From NCBI RefSeq assembly GCF_008642355.1, contig NZ_CP029193.1:6968001-7032000 (forward strand): DNA of 64,000 nucleotides, in the 5' to 3' direction. The DNA is from Streptomyces venezuelae (lineage in GTDB: Bacteria > Actinomycetota > Actinomycetes > Streptomycetales > Streptomycetaceae). A program made the position numbers and the translations under genes. The notes under the pieces were generated by a model. It was not told the origin of the DNA. It saw only the letters and a list, made by a program, of their open reading frames with translations, and did no database searches. This document shows positions 22,570 through 31,418 of this stretch, piece after piece. Position 1 is the stretch's first letter; each line of letters begins with the position of its first letter.

Positions 22570-24406
22570 CCAACTACAAGACATAGCAAGGCAGTTGCGC
22601 GTCGACTCCGTCCGCGCGGCAGCCGCCGCCGGATCCGGCCACCCCACCTCGTCGATGTCCGCCGCCGACCTCATGGCGGTTCTCGTCGGACGCCATCTCC
22701 ACTACGACTTCGACCGGCCCGACCACCCCGGCAACGACCGGTTCATCCTCTCCAAGGGCCACGCCTCGCCGCTCCTGTACGCCGCCTACAAAGCGGCCGG
22801 AGCGGTCACCGACGAGGAGCTGCTCACCTTCCGCGAGCAGGGCAGCCGCCTCCAAGGACACCCCACACCGCGCGCCCTGCCCTGGGTCGAGGTCGCCACC
22901 GGCTCCCTCGGGCAGGGGCTGCCCGTCGGCGTCGGCATGGCCCTGTCCGGCAAGCGGCTCGACCGCATCCCGTTCCGCGTCTGGGTGCTGTGCGGCGACA
23001 GCGAGCTCGCGGAGGGCTCCGTGTGGGAGGCCGCCGAGCACGCCGGATACGAACACCTCGACAACCTCACCGCGATCGTCGACGTCAACCGCCTCGGCCA
23101 GCGCGGCCCCACCCGCCACGAATGGCAGCTCAGCGCCTACGCCGACCGGTTCAGGGCCTTCGGCTGGCACGTCGTCGAGGTCGACGGCCACGACGTCGAC
23201 GCCGTCGACCGCGCCTGCCACGAAGCGGCCTCCACCGTCGGGCAGCCCACCGTCATCCTCGCCCGCACCGTCAAGGGCAGGGGCGTCGCCTCCGTCGAGA
23301 ACCGCGAGGGCCTGCACGGCAAGCCGCTGCCGGACGCCGACGCGGCCGTCGAGGAACTGGGCGGCGTACACGACGTACGCGTGGAGATGCGCAGGCCCGC
23401 CGCCGCCCGCGCCCTGCACGCCGTGCGCAGCGGCCACCTCGAACTGCCCCGCCACGCCCTCGGCGACGCCGTCGCCACCCGCACCGCGTACGGGCAGGCG
23501 CTCGCCGCGCTCGGCACCGCACGCGGTGACGTCGTGGCCCTGGACGGCGAGGTCGGCGACTCGACCAGGACGGAGTACTTCGCCAAGGAGCACCCCGACC
23601 GGTTCTTCGAGTGCTACATCGCAGAGCAGCAACTCGTCGCCGCCGCAGTGGGGTTGGCGGCGCGCGGCTGGGTGCCGTACGCGTCGACGTTCGCCGCGTT
23701 CCTCACCCGCGCCCACGATTTCGTGCGGATGGCGGCGGTCAGCGGTGCCGACATCAACCTCGTCGGCTCGCACGCCGGCGTCGCGATCGGCGAGGACGGC
23801 CCGTCGCAGATGGGCCTGGAGGACCTGGCGCTGTTCCGCGCGGTGCACGGCTCCACCGTCCTGTACCCGTGCGACGCCCACCAGACGGGACAGCTCGTCG
23901 CCGCCATGGCCGGGCTCGACGGCATCAGCTATCTGCGTACGTCACGCGGGGACTCGCCCGTCATCTACGGGCCCGAGGAGAAGTTCCCCGTCGGCGGCTC
24001 CAAGGTGCTGCGCTCCAGTGACGCCGACCGGCTCACCGTCGTCGCCGCGGGCGTCACGGTCCACGAGGCGCTGGCCGCCGCGGAGGCGCTGGAGCGCGAG
24101 GGCATCGCGGTGCGCGTCGTCGACCTGTACTCCGTCAAGCCCGTCGACCGGGACACGCTGCGCGAGGCCGCCGAACACACCGGCTGCCTCATGACCGTCG
24201 AGGACCACCGGGAACAGGGCGGCCTCGGCGACGCGGTCCTCGACGCGTTCACCGACGGTCGGCCGGTACCGCGCCTGGTGCGCCTCGCGGTGCGGACGAT
24301 GCCGGGCTCGGCGTCGCCCGAGGAACAGCTGCGCGCCGCGGGCATCGACGCGGAGTCGATCGCGGCGGCGGCCCGCCTCCTGGTGGAGCAGGGCGTCGTC
24401 AGGTGA
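22553..24406 (+). CDS. tkt: Transketolase, single-chain short type
   Basis: A 617-residue thiamine-diphosphate enzyme moving two-carbon units in the pentose phosphate pathway. The ThDP-binding GDSELAEGSVWEAAEHAGYEHLDNL motif (GDS...N) is at about residues 148-172 and is followed by a pyrimidine-binding domain with VALDGEVGDST and AEQQLVAAAVGLA, and a C-terminal transketolase domain. The length matches the short animal/archaeal-like type rather than the roughly 690-residue housekeeping form, so it is probably a second copy. GAGGAGG at 22539-22545 sets the ATG. It overlaps the NDH-2 remnant by 17 nt. Confidence 0.92.
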   Translation: MPDSRNQLQDIARQLRVDSVRAAAAAGSGHPTSSMSAADLMAVLVGRHLHYDFDRPDHPGNDRFILSKGHASPLLYAAYKAAGAVTDEELLTFREQGSRLQGHPTPRALPWVEVATGSLGQGLPVGVGMALSGKRLDRIPFRVWVLCGDSELAEGSVWEAAEHAGYEHLDNLTAIVDVNRLGQRGPTRHEWQLSAYADRFRAFGWHVVEVDGHDVDAVDRACHEAASTVGQPTVILARTVKGRGVASVENREGLHGKPLPDADAAVEELGGVHDVRVEMRRPAAARALHAVRSGHLELPRHALGDAVATRTAYGQALAALGTARGDVVALDGEVGDSTRTEYFAKEHPDRFFECYIAEQQLVAAAVGLAARGWVPYASTFAAFLTRAHDFVRMAAVSGADINLVGSHAGVAIGEDGPSQMGLEDLALFRAVHGSTVLYPCDAHQTGQLVAAMAGLDGISYLRTSRGDSPVIYGPEEKFPVGGSKVLRSSDADRLTVVAAGVTVHEALAAAEALEREGIAVRVVDLYSVKPVDRDTLREAAEHTGCLMTVEDHREQGGLGDAVLDAFTDGRPVPRLVRLAVRTMPGSASPEEQLRAAGIDAESIAAAARLLVEQGVVR

Positions 24407-24421
24407 CCGCGACGGCGCCGG

Positions 24422-24982
24422 TCAGCGGTGGCGCACCGCCCTGAACCAGGCGTTCGCCGCCGGACGGAACATCAGGACCGTCGCCGTGAGCGCCGAGGCG
24501 AGATGCAGCGCACCGCCGGCGCCCGCCACGACGTCGGCGACGTCCGGCGGCCATCCGGCGACGCCGCCTCCCGCCCACGCGGTGAGTGACGGCGCGCCGG
24601 TCGCACCGAGCCCGCAGACCAGCACCCAGCGGGCCCACCGGGCGCCCCGGCGCATCCGCACCGCCACCAGGACGGCGGCCGCGAACCACGCCATGTGCAG
24701 CGGCAGGAACGGCAGGAGCGGCAGCCCTTCGGCGGCCGTCAGGAAGACGCCGGCGGCGGCCGCGGTGAGCCAGAGCGCGAAGGCCGCCCTGACCGTGCCG
24801 GGGGCCGACGGCACGTCGGCCCCCGGCAGCATCCGGGCCAGCGCGGGGGCGAGCAGCCGCTGCTCCTGCGAGTGGGGGCGTGGGCGGGGCCGCGGCGAGA
24901 GGGACGGCCCGGCGCCGGGCGGAAGCGGGTCGGTGTGGGGCGCCGTCAGGGAGGGGTTCGTCACGTCGGGGTGGTGCGGCAT
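24422..24982 (-). CDS. Hypothetical four-helix membrane protein
   Basis: A 186-residue protein. A Pro/Arg-rich N-terminal tail (residues 1-55) precedes four predicted transmembrane helices at about 64-82, 88-107, 115-135 and 150-172. RMRRGARWARWVLVCGLG is the basic loop between helices two and three. No family recognised. It is divergent from the LigD polymerase gene. Confidence 0.7.
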   Translation of the reverse strand: MPHHPDVTNPSLTAPHTDPLPPGAGPSLSPRPRPRPHSQEQRLLAPALARMLPGADVPSAPGTVRAAFALWLTAAAAGVFLTAAEGLPLLPFLPLHMAWFAAAVLVAVRMRRGARWARWVLVCGLGATGAPSLTAWAGGGVAGWPPDVADVVAGAGGALHLASALTATVLMFRPAANAWFRAVRHR

Positions 24983-25067
24983 GGGCGCCTCTCAGGTGAG
25001 CCGGGTCCGGTCCTCCGATCCTTCCGGCCCCGCCGCACCGGGGCACGCCCGTGCGCCCCCGACTTCC

Positions 25068-25109
25068 CGGTGGTGCCAGCCACCCTTCCGACCAGGGTGA
25101 ACACCACCG
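25068..25109. repeat. Two-tier hairpin in the ligD-Pol upstream region
   Basis: CGGTGGTG (25068-25075) pairs with CACCACCG (25102-25109), and inside it CACCCT (25081-25086) pairs with AGGGTG (25094-25099). The nested symmetry lies 92 bp before the LigD-Pol start in a divergent intergenic region, so it may be an operator pair or a leader structure. Confidence 0.4.
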
Positions 25110-25200
25110 TGTCGGAACCGCCCCGCACGACTGCGGGACCTGACGCTGGGTACCCGCCAGGGCACGTCGCACCCGGCGAACCGAGCCGAAGGGAATCCCC

Positions 25201-26160
25201 ATGAACGACGTACGGACGGTACGGGCCGGCCGCCGCACCGTAGAGCTGCACCGGCCGCAGAAGGTCCTCTTCCCGGTCCCCGAGGCCAAGGGCGGGAGCA
25301 CGGGCAAGGGCAGAAGCACGGGCAGCGGCTCGGGCCTCACCAAAGCGGACCTCTTCGACTACTACCGGTCCGTCGCGCCGTTCATGCTGCCCCACCTGCG
25401 CGACCGGCCCCTCATGCTGGAACGGCACCCGGACGGCGTCGACGGCCCGCGTTTCATGCAGAAGGACACACCGGACCACTACCCGGACTGGATCACCCGC
25501 GCCGAGGTGGCCAAGCAGGACGGCACCGTCACCCACACCGTGTGCGACGACACGGCGACGCTCCTGTTCCTGGCCGACCAGGCCTGTGTCACCCTGCATC
25601 GCTGGCTCTCCCGCACCGGCCGCATCGACCGCCCGGACCGGCTCGTCTTCGACCTTGACCCCGCGGGGGACGACTTCGGCACTGTCCGCGAAGCGGCCCG
25701 GCTCCTCGGCGAGCTCCTCGACCAGATGAACCTGCCGTCCGCCCTCATGACGACGGGCTCCCGCGGACTGCACGTCATCGTGCCCCTCAACGGAAACCAC
25801 GACTTCGACGACGCCCGCGCCTTCGCCAAGGACGTCGCCGACACCCTCGCCGAGGCCCACCCCGAGCAGCTCACCACGGCCCCGCGCAAGAAGGACCGCG
25901 GCGACCGGCTCTATCTCGACGTGCAGCGCAACGGGTACGCGCAGACGGCCGTCGCACCGTTCTCCATGCGGGCCACGCCCGGGGCGCCCGTCGCCGTGCC
26001 CATCGCCTGGGAGCAGCTGGACGACCCGGCGGTGAACGCCCGCAGCTGGACGATCGACACCGCGGTGGAGCAGGCCCGCACCGAGCCCTGGGCCGGTGTC
26101 CTGCGCTCGGGACGGGCTCTCGGACCGGCCCGCAGGAAGCTGCGGGCGCTCCGCGGCTGA
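25201..26160 (+). CDS. LigD-type polymerase/primase domain protein
   Basis: A 319-residue archaeo-eukaryotic primase-like polymerase domain, the stand-alone LigD-Pol of bacterial non-homologous end joining. It adds nucleotides at double-strand breaks. Key motifs are the metal-site FDLDPAGDDF (near residue 145), TGSRGLHVIVPL (near 185) and LDVQRNGYAQTAVAPFSMR (near 240). A Gly/Ser/Lys insertion at about residues 25-42, rich in GSTGKGRSTG, interrupts the usual N-terminus. No Ku or ligase gene is in the window. It ends 47 nt before gvpO, and the gvp promoter begins 5 nt after its stop. Confidence 0.92.
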   Translation: MNDVRTVRAGRRTVELHRPQKVLFPVPEAKGGSTGKGRSTGSGSGLTKADLFDYYRSVAPFMLPHLRDRPLMLERHPDGVDGPRFMQKDTPDHYPDWITRAEVAKQDGTVTHTVCDDTATLLFLADQACVTLHRWLSRTGRIDRPDRLVFDLDPAGDDFGTVREAARLLGELLDQMNLPSALMTTGSRGLHVIVPLNGNHDFDDARAFAKDVADTLAEAHPEQLTTAPRKKDRGDRLYLDVQRNGYAQTAVAPFSMRATPGAPVAVPIAWEQLDDPAVNARSWTIDTAVEQARTEPWAGVLRSGRALGPARRKLRALRG

Positions 26161-26164
26161 GCAC

Positions 26165-26188
26165 GTTTGGCCAAGGCTCAACGGGTAA
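26165..26188 (+). promoter_or_regulatory. Sigma-B-type promoter of the gas vesicle operon
   Basis: GTTT (26165-26168), 14 nt, then GGGTAA (26183-26188), followed after 6 nt by the GGAGGAGG ribosome binding site and the gvpO ATG at 26208. This is close to the Streptomyces sigma-B consensus GTTT-N14-16-GGGTA(C/T). Gas vesicle genes are reported to respond to osmotic stress in Streptomyces, which fits. Confidence 0.55.
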
Positions 26189-26207
26189 CCCGGTGGAGGA
26201 GGTGAAC

Positions 26208-26582
26208 ATGGCCAATACACCCCGTAAAACCACAGACAGCAAGACAACGGATGAAAAGCCTTCGGGCAGCCAGGAAAAGGCTTCGAGCAGCGTGAAGGAC
26301 GAGAAGGATTCGCTGCCGGGCCCCATGGCGGTCCTCCGCAACGCCCGCGAGCAGCTCGCCGAGCTGACCGGCATGACCCCCGAATCGGTGTCGTCCTTCG
26401 AACGCACCGAGGACGGCTGGCTGTTGGAGATAGAGGTTCTGGAACTCTCCCGTGTCCCCGACACGATGAGCCTCCTCGCGAGCTACGAGGTGCAGCTCGA
26501 CCCGCAGGGCGAGCTCACGGGCTACCGGCGACTGCGTCGTTACGAGCGCGGACGCTCCGAGCCCCGCGGTGCGGGCGGCTGA
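26208..26582 (+). CDS. gvpO: Gas vesicle protein GvpO
   Basis: A 124-residue GvpO: a charged, disordered N-terminus (residues 1-40, rich in Lys/Ser/Thr), then the conserved [26 protein letters not shown] region and a beta segment [22 protein letters not shown], which define the family. GvpO is an accessory needed for gas vesicle formation or expression in haloarchaea. It is first in the operon, and the order matches Streptomyces gvpOAFGYZJLSK. Start ATG 26208 is set by GGAGGAGG; an in-frame upstream ATG at 26193 lacks such a site. Confidence 0.92.
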   Translation: MANTPRKTTDSKTTDEKPSGSQEKASSSVKDEKDSLPGPMAVLRNAREQLAELTGMTPESVSSFERTEDGWLLEIEVLELSRVPDTMSLLASYEVQLDPQGELTGYRRLRRYERGRSEPRGAGG

Positions 26583-26683
26583 ACCACAGCCGGAGCAGAA
26601 CCACACCAGAACCAGAGCAGACAGCACGACCGGACAAGGCACGACCGAAAGAGCAGGACAAGACCCAAGGAGGCACCGTCGGC

Positions 26684-27112
26684 ATGACCGTAGTCCCGGC
26701 ACAACAGTCCGGCGGCGGAGGCGGCACGAGTGGCCTGTACGACGTCGTGGAGCTCATCCTCGACCGAGGACTCGTCATCGACGCCTTCGTACGCGTTTCG
26801 CTCGTCGGCATCGAGATCCTGAAGATCGATGTCCGTGTCGTCGTCGCGAGCGTCGACACCTACCTCCGGTTCGCCGAGGCGTGCAACCGCCTCGACCTGG
26901 AGACCGGACAGAAGAAGGACCCGGGGCTGCCCGGCCTCGTGGGCGAGATCACGGAGTCCGGCGCCAAGGGCAAGTCGAAGGGCGCGCTCTCCGGAGCCGC
27001 CGAGACCATATCCGACGCTTTCAAGCAGTCCCGTGAAGAAGGCGAGCGCAAGAGCGAGGAGCGGCCGAGGGCCCGGCGCTCGACCTCCCGCCGGAAGGAG
27101 GAGCAGGAGTGA
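26684..27112 (+). CDS. gvpA: Gas vesicle structural protein GvpA
   Basis: A 142-residue major-shell-type protein. The conserved core [48 protein letters not shown] (residues 18-66) forms the alpha-beta-beta-alpha rib unit of gas vesicles. A 75-residue charged C-terminal extension ([10 protein letters not shown]..., then Arg/Glu-rich) is longer than in cyanobacterial GvpA, as is usual in Streptomyces. AAGGAGG precedes the ATG, and the stop overlaps the gvpF GTG. A 101-nt gap to gvpO holds no clear signal. Confidence 0.95.
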   Translation: MTVVPAQQSGGGGGTSGLYDVVELILDRGLVIDAFVRVSLVGIEILKIDVRVVVASVDTYLRFAEACNRLDLETGQKKDPGLPGLVGEITESGAKGKSKGALSGAAETISDAFKQSREEGERKSEERPRARRSTSRRKEEQE

Positions 27113-27849
27113 CCACGTACGTCTACGGCATCGCGAGCAGCTCCCACCCGGCGCTGCCCGACGGCATGGAGGGCATCGGCCGGCCGGCCTGCCCCGTGCG
27201 CATCCTGAAGAACGGCGACCTCGCGGCCATCGTGAGCGACGCCCCCGAGGACCTGAAGCCCAAGCGGCGCGACCTGCTCGCGCACCAGAACGTCCTGTCG
27301 GAGGCGGGCGCGGCGGGGTCCGTGCTCCCGATGCGCTTCGGCAGCCTCGCCCCGGACGACGAGACGGTCGTCTCCGTGCTGGGGGAGCGGGCCGGTCACT
27401 ACGAGGAGCGGCTGCGCACCCTCGACGGCAAGGTCGAGTACAACGTGAAGGCCACTCACCACGAGGAGGCCGTGCTGCACCAGGTGCTCGCCGAGAACCC
27501 GGAGCTGCGCGCGATGGTCGAGGCCAACCAGCGCGCGGGCGGCGGCACCCACGAGCAGAAGCTGCAGCTGGGCGAGGCGATCACCAACGGCGTGCGGGCC
27601 CGCGAGCAGAGCGACGCCGTCGAGGTGCGGCGCGCGCTGGAACCGGCGGCCGAGGCGGTCGGCGACGGCCCCGAGGGCACCGGCTGGCTGGCGAACATCT
27701 CGTTCCTCGTGGACCGCAAGACCGCCGAGGGATTCCTCTCGGCCGTCGAGGAACTCCGGGCCACGCAGCCGCACTTGGACCTGCGGGTGCATGGTCCGCT
27801 GCCCCCCTACAGCTTCGTCGACCCGGGGCCTTCCGAGCCCGCGGAGTGA
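27109..27849 (+). CDS. gvpF: Gas vesicle protein GvpF (GvpL/F family)
   Basis: A 246-residue GvpF/L protein. [10 protein letters not shown] opens the N-terminal domain, [13 protein letters not shown] and [10 protein letters not shown] sit centrally, and [11 protein letters not shown] closes the C-terminal domain. GvpF binds GvpA during assembly and lies at the gas-facing or tip region of vesicles in other organisms. It is translationally coupled to gvpA through GTGA. Translation starts at GTG. Confidence 0.93.
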   Translation: MTTYVYGIASSSHPALPDGMEGIGRPACPVRILKNGDLAAIVSDAPEDLKPKRRDLLAHQNVLSEAGAAGSVLPMRFGSLAPDDETVVSVLGERAGHYEERLRTLDGKVEYNVKATHHEEAVLHQVLAENPELRAMVEANQRAGGGTHEQKLQLGEAITNGVRAREQSDAVEVRRALEPAAEAVGDGPEGTGWLANISFLVDRKTAEGFLSAVEELRATQPHLDLRVHGPLPPYSFVDPGPSEPAE

Positions 27850-27856
27850 TGACGGC

Positions 27857-28096
27857 ATGGGGCTCATAGGGGAACTGCTCATGCTGCCTCTGGCCCCTGC
27901 CCGCGGCTCCCTCTGGGTGCTCAGGCAGGTGGTCGACGAGGCGGAGCGGCAGTACTACGACCCCTCGGCGATCCGTCGTGAACTCTCTCGCCTCGAGGAA
28001 CTCCTTGAGGCGGGGGAGATCGACGAAGCCGAGTTCGAGCGGTGCGAGGACCAGCTTCTCGACCGACTGCAGCAGAGCACAGGACAGGACTTCTGA
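27857..28096 (+). CDS. gvpG: Gas vesicle protein GvpG
   Basis: A 79-residue small helical GvpG. MGLIGELLMLPLAPARGSLWVLRQVVDEA forms the first helix, and RRELSRLEELLEAGEIDEAEFERCEDQLLDRL gives the leucine-rich coiled coil. It is a minor accessory for vesicle assembly. ATG at 27857 follows gvpF by 7 nt; gvpY follows 2 nt after its stop. Confidence 0.92.
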   Translation: MGLIGELLMLPLAPARGSLWVLRQVVDEAERQYYDPSAIRRELSRLEELLEAGEIDEAEFERCEDQLLDRLQQSTGQDF

Positions 28097-28098
28097 TA

Positions 28099-28809
28099 AT
28101 GAACCGACTTGCAGTAGGCCTGGCCGTGGGCGCGGGATACGTCCTCGGGCGCACGAAGAAGGCGAAGTTCGCGTTCGCCGTCGGCAGTATGGTGGCGGGC
28201 AAGCGGCTCAACCTGAGCCCCAAGGCACTGGGCCAGATGGTGACCCAGCAGCTGGAGAACAATCCGCAGTTCAAGGAGATTGGCGACCAGCTCCGCCAGG
28301 ACCTGCGGGGCGTGGGCAAGGCCGCCACCGGATCCCTCCTCAACCGGCAGCTCGAAGGCCTCGCCGACCGGCTGCACGACCGCACCCTCGGTGTCCAGGA
28401 CCGGATATCGGGCGTGGTGCCGGACGAGGCCAAGGGCGGCGACGGCAAGCGCGACCGCGAGGCGGACGACGACGGGTACGACGACGAAGAATCCGAGGAC
28501 GAACGGGACTCGGGCGCCGACGCGGACGCCGACGAGAAGACCGACGCGGAATCCGCATCAGAGGACGAGGCCCCCTCCGGCCGGCAGCGCAAGAAGGCGC
28601 CGGCCAAGAGGAGCGCGCCGAAGGCGGGCGCGAAGACCGCGTCGAAGACGACCGCGAAGAAGGCCCCGGCCAAGAAGACCGCACAGCAGACGGCCCGCAA
28701 GACCGCCCAGAAGAAGACGGCCGCGGCGTCCCGCGGGACCGCCCGCAGGGCGACCTCGTCGGCCCGCTCGGGCGGCGGCAGGACGAAGGGAGGCAGTGAC
28801 CATGGCTGA
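28099..28809 (+). CDS. gvpY: Gas vesicle protein GvpY with histone-H1-like tail
   Basis: A 236-residue actinobacterial gas-vesicle-cluster protein. The N-terminal domain (residues 1-100) begins MNRLAVGLAVGAGYVLGRTK with a short hydrophobic segment and contains LSPKALGQMVTQQLENNPQFKEIG. An acidic linker at about 125-160 is followed by a Lys/Ala/Thr-rich tail (about 165-235, such as KKAPAKKTAQQTARKTAQKK) like eukaryotic H1 or bacterial HU-type tails. Its function in vesicles is not established. Its 3' end overlaps gvpZ by 8 nt, whose own tail is strongly acidic. Confidence 0.85.
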   Translation: MNRLAVGLAVGAGYVLGRTKKAKFAFAVGSMVAGKRLNLSPKALGQMVTQQLENNPQFKEIGDQLRQDLRGVGKAATGSLLNRQLEGLADRLHDRTLGVQDRISGVVPDEAKGGDGKRDREADDDGYDDEESEDERDSGADADADEKTDAESASEDEAPSGRQRKKAPAKRSAPKAGAKTASKTTAKKAPAKKTAQQTARKTAQKKTAAASRGTARRATSSARSGGGRTKGGSDHG

Positions 28810-30001
28810 ATCGCCCCTGAGCAACATCACGAAGAGCCCGGCTGCCGACCGCCTGAAGGAGGAGGCACAGGCCTACCTCATGGCGCAGGCCGAGCGGATG
28901 CTCGTCGGCGTCGGGCACAAGCTCGGTGACGCCACCGTCAAGCTGAACGACATCGCGGAGGGCAAGAGCCCCGGCTTCGGCAAGCTCGCCGCGCAGGCCG
29001 GCAAGAAGATCGCCGACGGCAAGGGCCCGGTGCGCAGCGCGCTGGAACTCGGCGGCAGCCACCTGAAGGACAAGGTCACCGACGCCGTCAAGGGTCTCGG
29101 CGGCAAACGCAAGAAGGGCGGCGCGGGCCAGAAGCCGACGGTCATCCTGGAGTACATCGACGTCGGCGTGCCGCTGCGCGAGGCATACGACCAGTGGACC
29201 CAGTACCAGGAGTTCTCCACCTTCGCCAAGGGCGTCAAGGGCGCCACCGTGGCGAACGACACGGACTCCGACTGGCAGCTCAAGGTCTTCTGGTCCAGCC
29301 GCAGCTGGAAGGCGCACACCACGGAGCAGGTGCCGGACCAGCGCATCACCTGGACCTCGGAGGGCGGCAAGGGGACGACGAAGGGCGTCGTCACCTTCCA
29401 CTCGCTCGCCGAGAACCTCACCCGGGTGCTGCTGATCATCGAGTACTACCCGAAGGGCCTCTTCGAGAAGACCGGCAACATCTGGCGCGCCCAGGGCCGC
29501 CGGGCCCGCCTCGACCTCAAGCACTTCGCCCGGCACATCACGATGCGCGGCGAGGCGAGCGACGGCTGGCGCGGAGAGATCCGTGACGGCGAGGTCGTCC
29601 GCAGCCACGAGGACGCGGTGGCCGAGGAAGAGGAAGAGCGCGAGGCGCAGGGCGACGCACGGGACGAGGCCCAGGACGACGTCCAGGACGAGCCGCGGGA
29701 CGAGCCCGAGTCCGAGTACGACGAGGACGAGGACGACGCGTACGAAGAGGGCGAGCCCGAGGACGAGCACGAGGACGAGCCGGCCGAGGAGTACGAGGAC
29801 GAGGAGGAGGTCCCCGAGGAGGAGCGCGAGGACGAGCCCGAGGCCGAGTACGAGGACGAGGAGGAGCCGGAGTCCGAGGAGGAGCCGGAGTCCGAGGAGG
29901 AGCCGGAGGCCGAGTACGACGAGGACGAGTCCGAGCCCGAGGACGAGGACGAGAAGCAGCGTGAGTACGCCGGTTCGGGCGGCGGACGGGACCGTCGATG
30001 A
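28802..30001 (+). CDS. gvpZ: Gas vesicle protein GvpZ, SRPBCC domain with acidic tail
   Basis: A 399-residue protein. N-terminal amphipathic helices (1-110) precede a START/SRPBCC-type domain at about 115-265 with VPLREAYDQWTQYQEFSTF and the VLLIIEYYPKGLFEKTGNIW helix. Residues 275-390 are a near-continuous Glu/Asp tract with Tyr/Pro, encoded by repetitive GAGGACGAG. SRPBCC domains bind hydrophobic ligands, so a role with membrane or gas-shell surfaces is possible but unproven. The stop overlaps gvpJ (ATGA). Confidence 0.87.
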   Translation: MAESPLSNITKSPAADRLKEEAQAYLMAQAERMLVGVGHKLGDATVKLNDIAEGKSPGFGKLAAQAGKKIADGKGPVRSALELGGSHLKDKVTDAVKGLGGKRKKGGAGQKPTVILEYIDVGVPLREAYDQWTQYQEFSTFAKGVKGATVANDTDSDWQLKVFWSSRSWKAHTTEQVPDQRITWTSEGGKGTTKGVVTFHSLAENLTRVLLIIEYYPKGLFEKTGNIWRAQGRRARLDLKHFARHITMRGEASDGWRGEIRDGEVVRSHEDAVAEEEEEREAQGDARDEAQDDVQDEPRDEPESEYDEDEDDAYEEGEPEDEHEDEPAEEYEDEEEVPEEEREDEPEAEYEDEEEPESEEEPESEEEPEAEYDEDESEPEDEDEKQREYAGSGGGRDRR

Positions 30002-30396
30002 CGGCCACCCCCGGCGGCGGTGGCCTCCCCGGCCCGTACGGCAGCGGCGGTGGCGGGGCCAACCTCGCCGACATCCTCGAACGCGTCCTGGACAAGGGCA
30101 TCGTCATCGCCGGTGACATCAAGATCAACCTGCTCGACATCGAACTGCTCACCATCAAGCTCCGTCTGATCGTCGCCTCGATCGACAAGGCGAAGGAGAT
30201 GGGCATCGACTGGTGGGAGGACGACCCGGCGCTCTCCTCAGGGGCACGCCGCGCCGAACTCGCACGGGAGAACAGCGAGCTGAGGCAGCGCCTGGCGGAA
30301 CTGGAGGAGCGGGCCGCCCTTGAACCGGCCGAGACCAGGGCCGACACCCAGGCCGAGACGAAAGCCAGGGCCAAGGCCAGTGAAGGAGACACGTGA
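29998..30396 (+). CDS. gvpJ: Gas vesicle protein GvpJ (GvpA-related)
   Basis: A 132-residue GvpA-like minor shell protein. The GvpA core runs from residues 22-62 with LADILERVLDKGIVIAGDI KINLLDIELLTIKLRLIVASIDKAKEMG; a helix, ARRAELARENSELRQRLAELEERA, follows as a short coiled coil. GvpJ nucleates or caps vesicles in other organisms. The Gly-rich start GGGGLPGPYGSGGGG is usual in Streptomyces. Confidence 0.9.
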   Translation: MTATPGGGGLPGPYGSGGGGANLADILERVLDKGIVIAGDIKINLLDIELLTIKLRLIVASIDKAKEMGIDWWEDDPALSSGARRAELARENSELRQRLAELEERAALEPAETRADTQAETKARAKASEGDT

Positions 30397-31229
30397 ACGC
30401 CGCGAACGCCGACCCGCACGGCGGCGGACCGCACCACGACGACCTGCGGTACGTCTACGCGGTCTGCCGCCCCCTCGCCGCGCCGCTCGCCGCCGACCTC
30501 ACCGGGGTCGGCGGCGTGCCGCCCCGGCAGCTCGTCCACGGCGACCTGGTCGCCCTGGTCGGCCCGGTGCCGGAGCGGGACTTCGCGGAGCAGCCCCTGC
30601 GCGCCCACCTTGAGGACCTGGACTGGCTCTCCGAGACGGCCCGCGCCCACCAGCGCGTGATCGACGCGCTCACCACCGTGACCTGCCCGCTGCCACTGCG
30701 CCTCGCGACCGTCTTCCGGGACGACAGCGGCGTCCGCGCGATGCTTGAGGACGGGGCGGAGCGTTTCCACCGCGTCCTCGAACGCATCGACGGGCGCGTG
30801 GAATGGGGCGTGAAGGTGTACATGGAGAACGCCGAGGAGGCCAAGGACCCGTCCGGCGGAGCCTCCGACGCGCCCCGCTCCGGGCGCGACTACCTGCGGC
30901 GCCGGCGCAGCCAGCGCACGGCGCAGGAGGAGAACTGGCAGCGGGCCGAAGGCTTCGCGAGGGAACTGCACGAGCGGCTCTCGGCGCGCGCCGACGACTC
31001 CCGGCTGCACGCCCCGCAGAACTCCGAGTTGTCCCGCACGCCGGGCCGCAACGTGCTGAACGCGGCCTACCTGGTCTCCCGCACGCACTCCGAGGAGTTC
31101 GTCGAGCTCGTGGACCGCACCAAGGACGAGGGCGCGGGGACGAGCGGGCTCCGGGTGGAGCTGACGGGGCCGTGGGCCGCGTACTCCTTCACGGGAGACG
31201 CGAACGACGAGGAGGGCACGTCCGCATGA
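30393..31229 (+). CDS. gvpL: Gas vesicle protein GvpL (GvpL/F family)
   Basis: A 278-residue second GvpL/F protein. LRYVYAVCRPLAAPLAADLTG opens it, VTCPLPLRLATVFRDD and VEWGVKVYMEN sit centrally, and VELTGPWAAYSFTGD ends the conserved part. GvpL interacts with many Gvp proteins in haloarchaea and probably acts as an assembly platform. GTG start overlapping gvpJ; stop overlapping gvpS. Confidence 0.93.
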   Translation: MNAANADPHGGGPHHDDLRYVYAVCRPLAAPLAADLTGVGGVPPRQLVHGDLVALVGPVPERDFAEQPLRAHLEDLDWLSETARAHQRVIDALTTVTCPLPLRLATVFRDDSGVRAMLEDGAERFHRVLERIDGRVEWGVKVYMENAEEAKDPSGGASDAPRSGRDYLRRRRSQRTAQEENWQRAEGFARELHERLSARADDSRLHAPQNSELSRTPGRNVLNAAYLVSRTHSEEFVELVDRTKDEGAGTSGLRVELTGPWAAYSFTGDANDEEGTSA

Positions 31230-31414
31230 CCGTCGTCGAACGCAGGGAAGTCGCCCTGGTCGACCTGCTCGACCGGCTCCTCGCGGGGGGCGTGGTCATC
31301 GCGGGTGACATCACCCTGCGGATCGCGGACGTCGACCTCGTGCGCATCGACCTGAACGCCCTGATCAGCTCGGTCAACGAGCAAGTGCCCTCGCCGTGGC
31401 CGGAGTTGGAGTGA
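31226..31414 (+). CDS. gvpS: Gas vesicle protein GvpS (short GvpA-related)
   Basis: A 62-residue minimal GvpA-family protein: VALVDLLDRLLAGGVVIAGD and ITLRIADVDLVRIDLNALIS are nearly the bare rib-forming core, with almost no extension. It is the third GvpA-type protein of the cluster. Coupled to gvpL by ATGA. Confidence 0.9.
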   Translation: MTVVERREVALVDLLDRLLAGGVVIAGDITLRIADVDLVRIDLNALISSVNEQVPSPWPELE

Positions 31415-31418
31415 GCCC

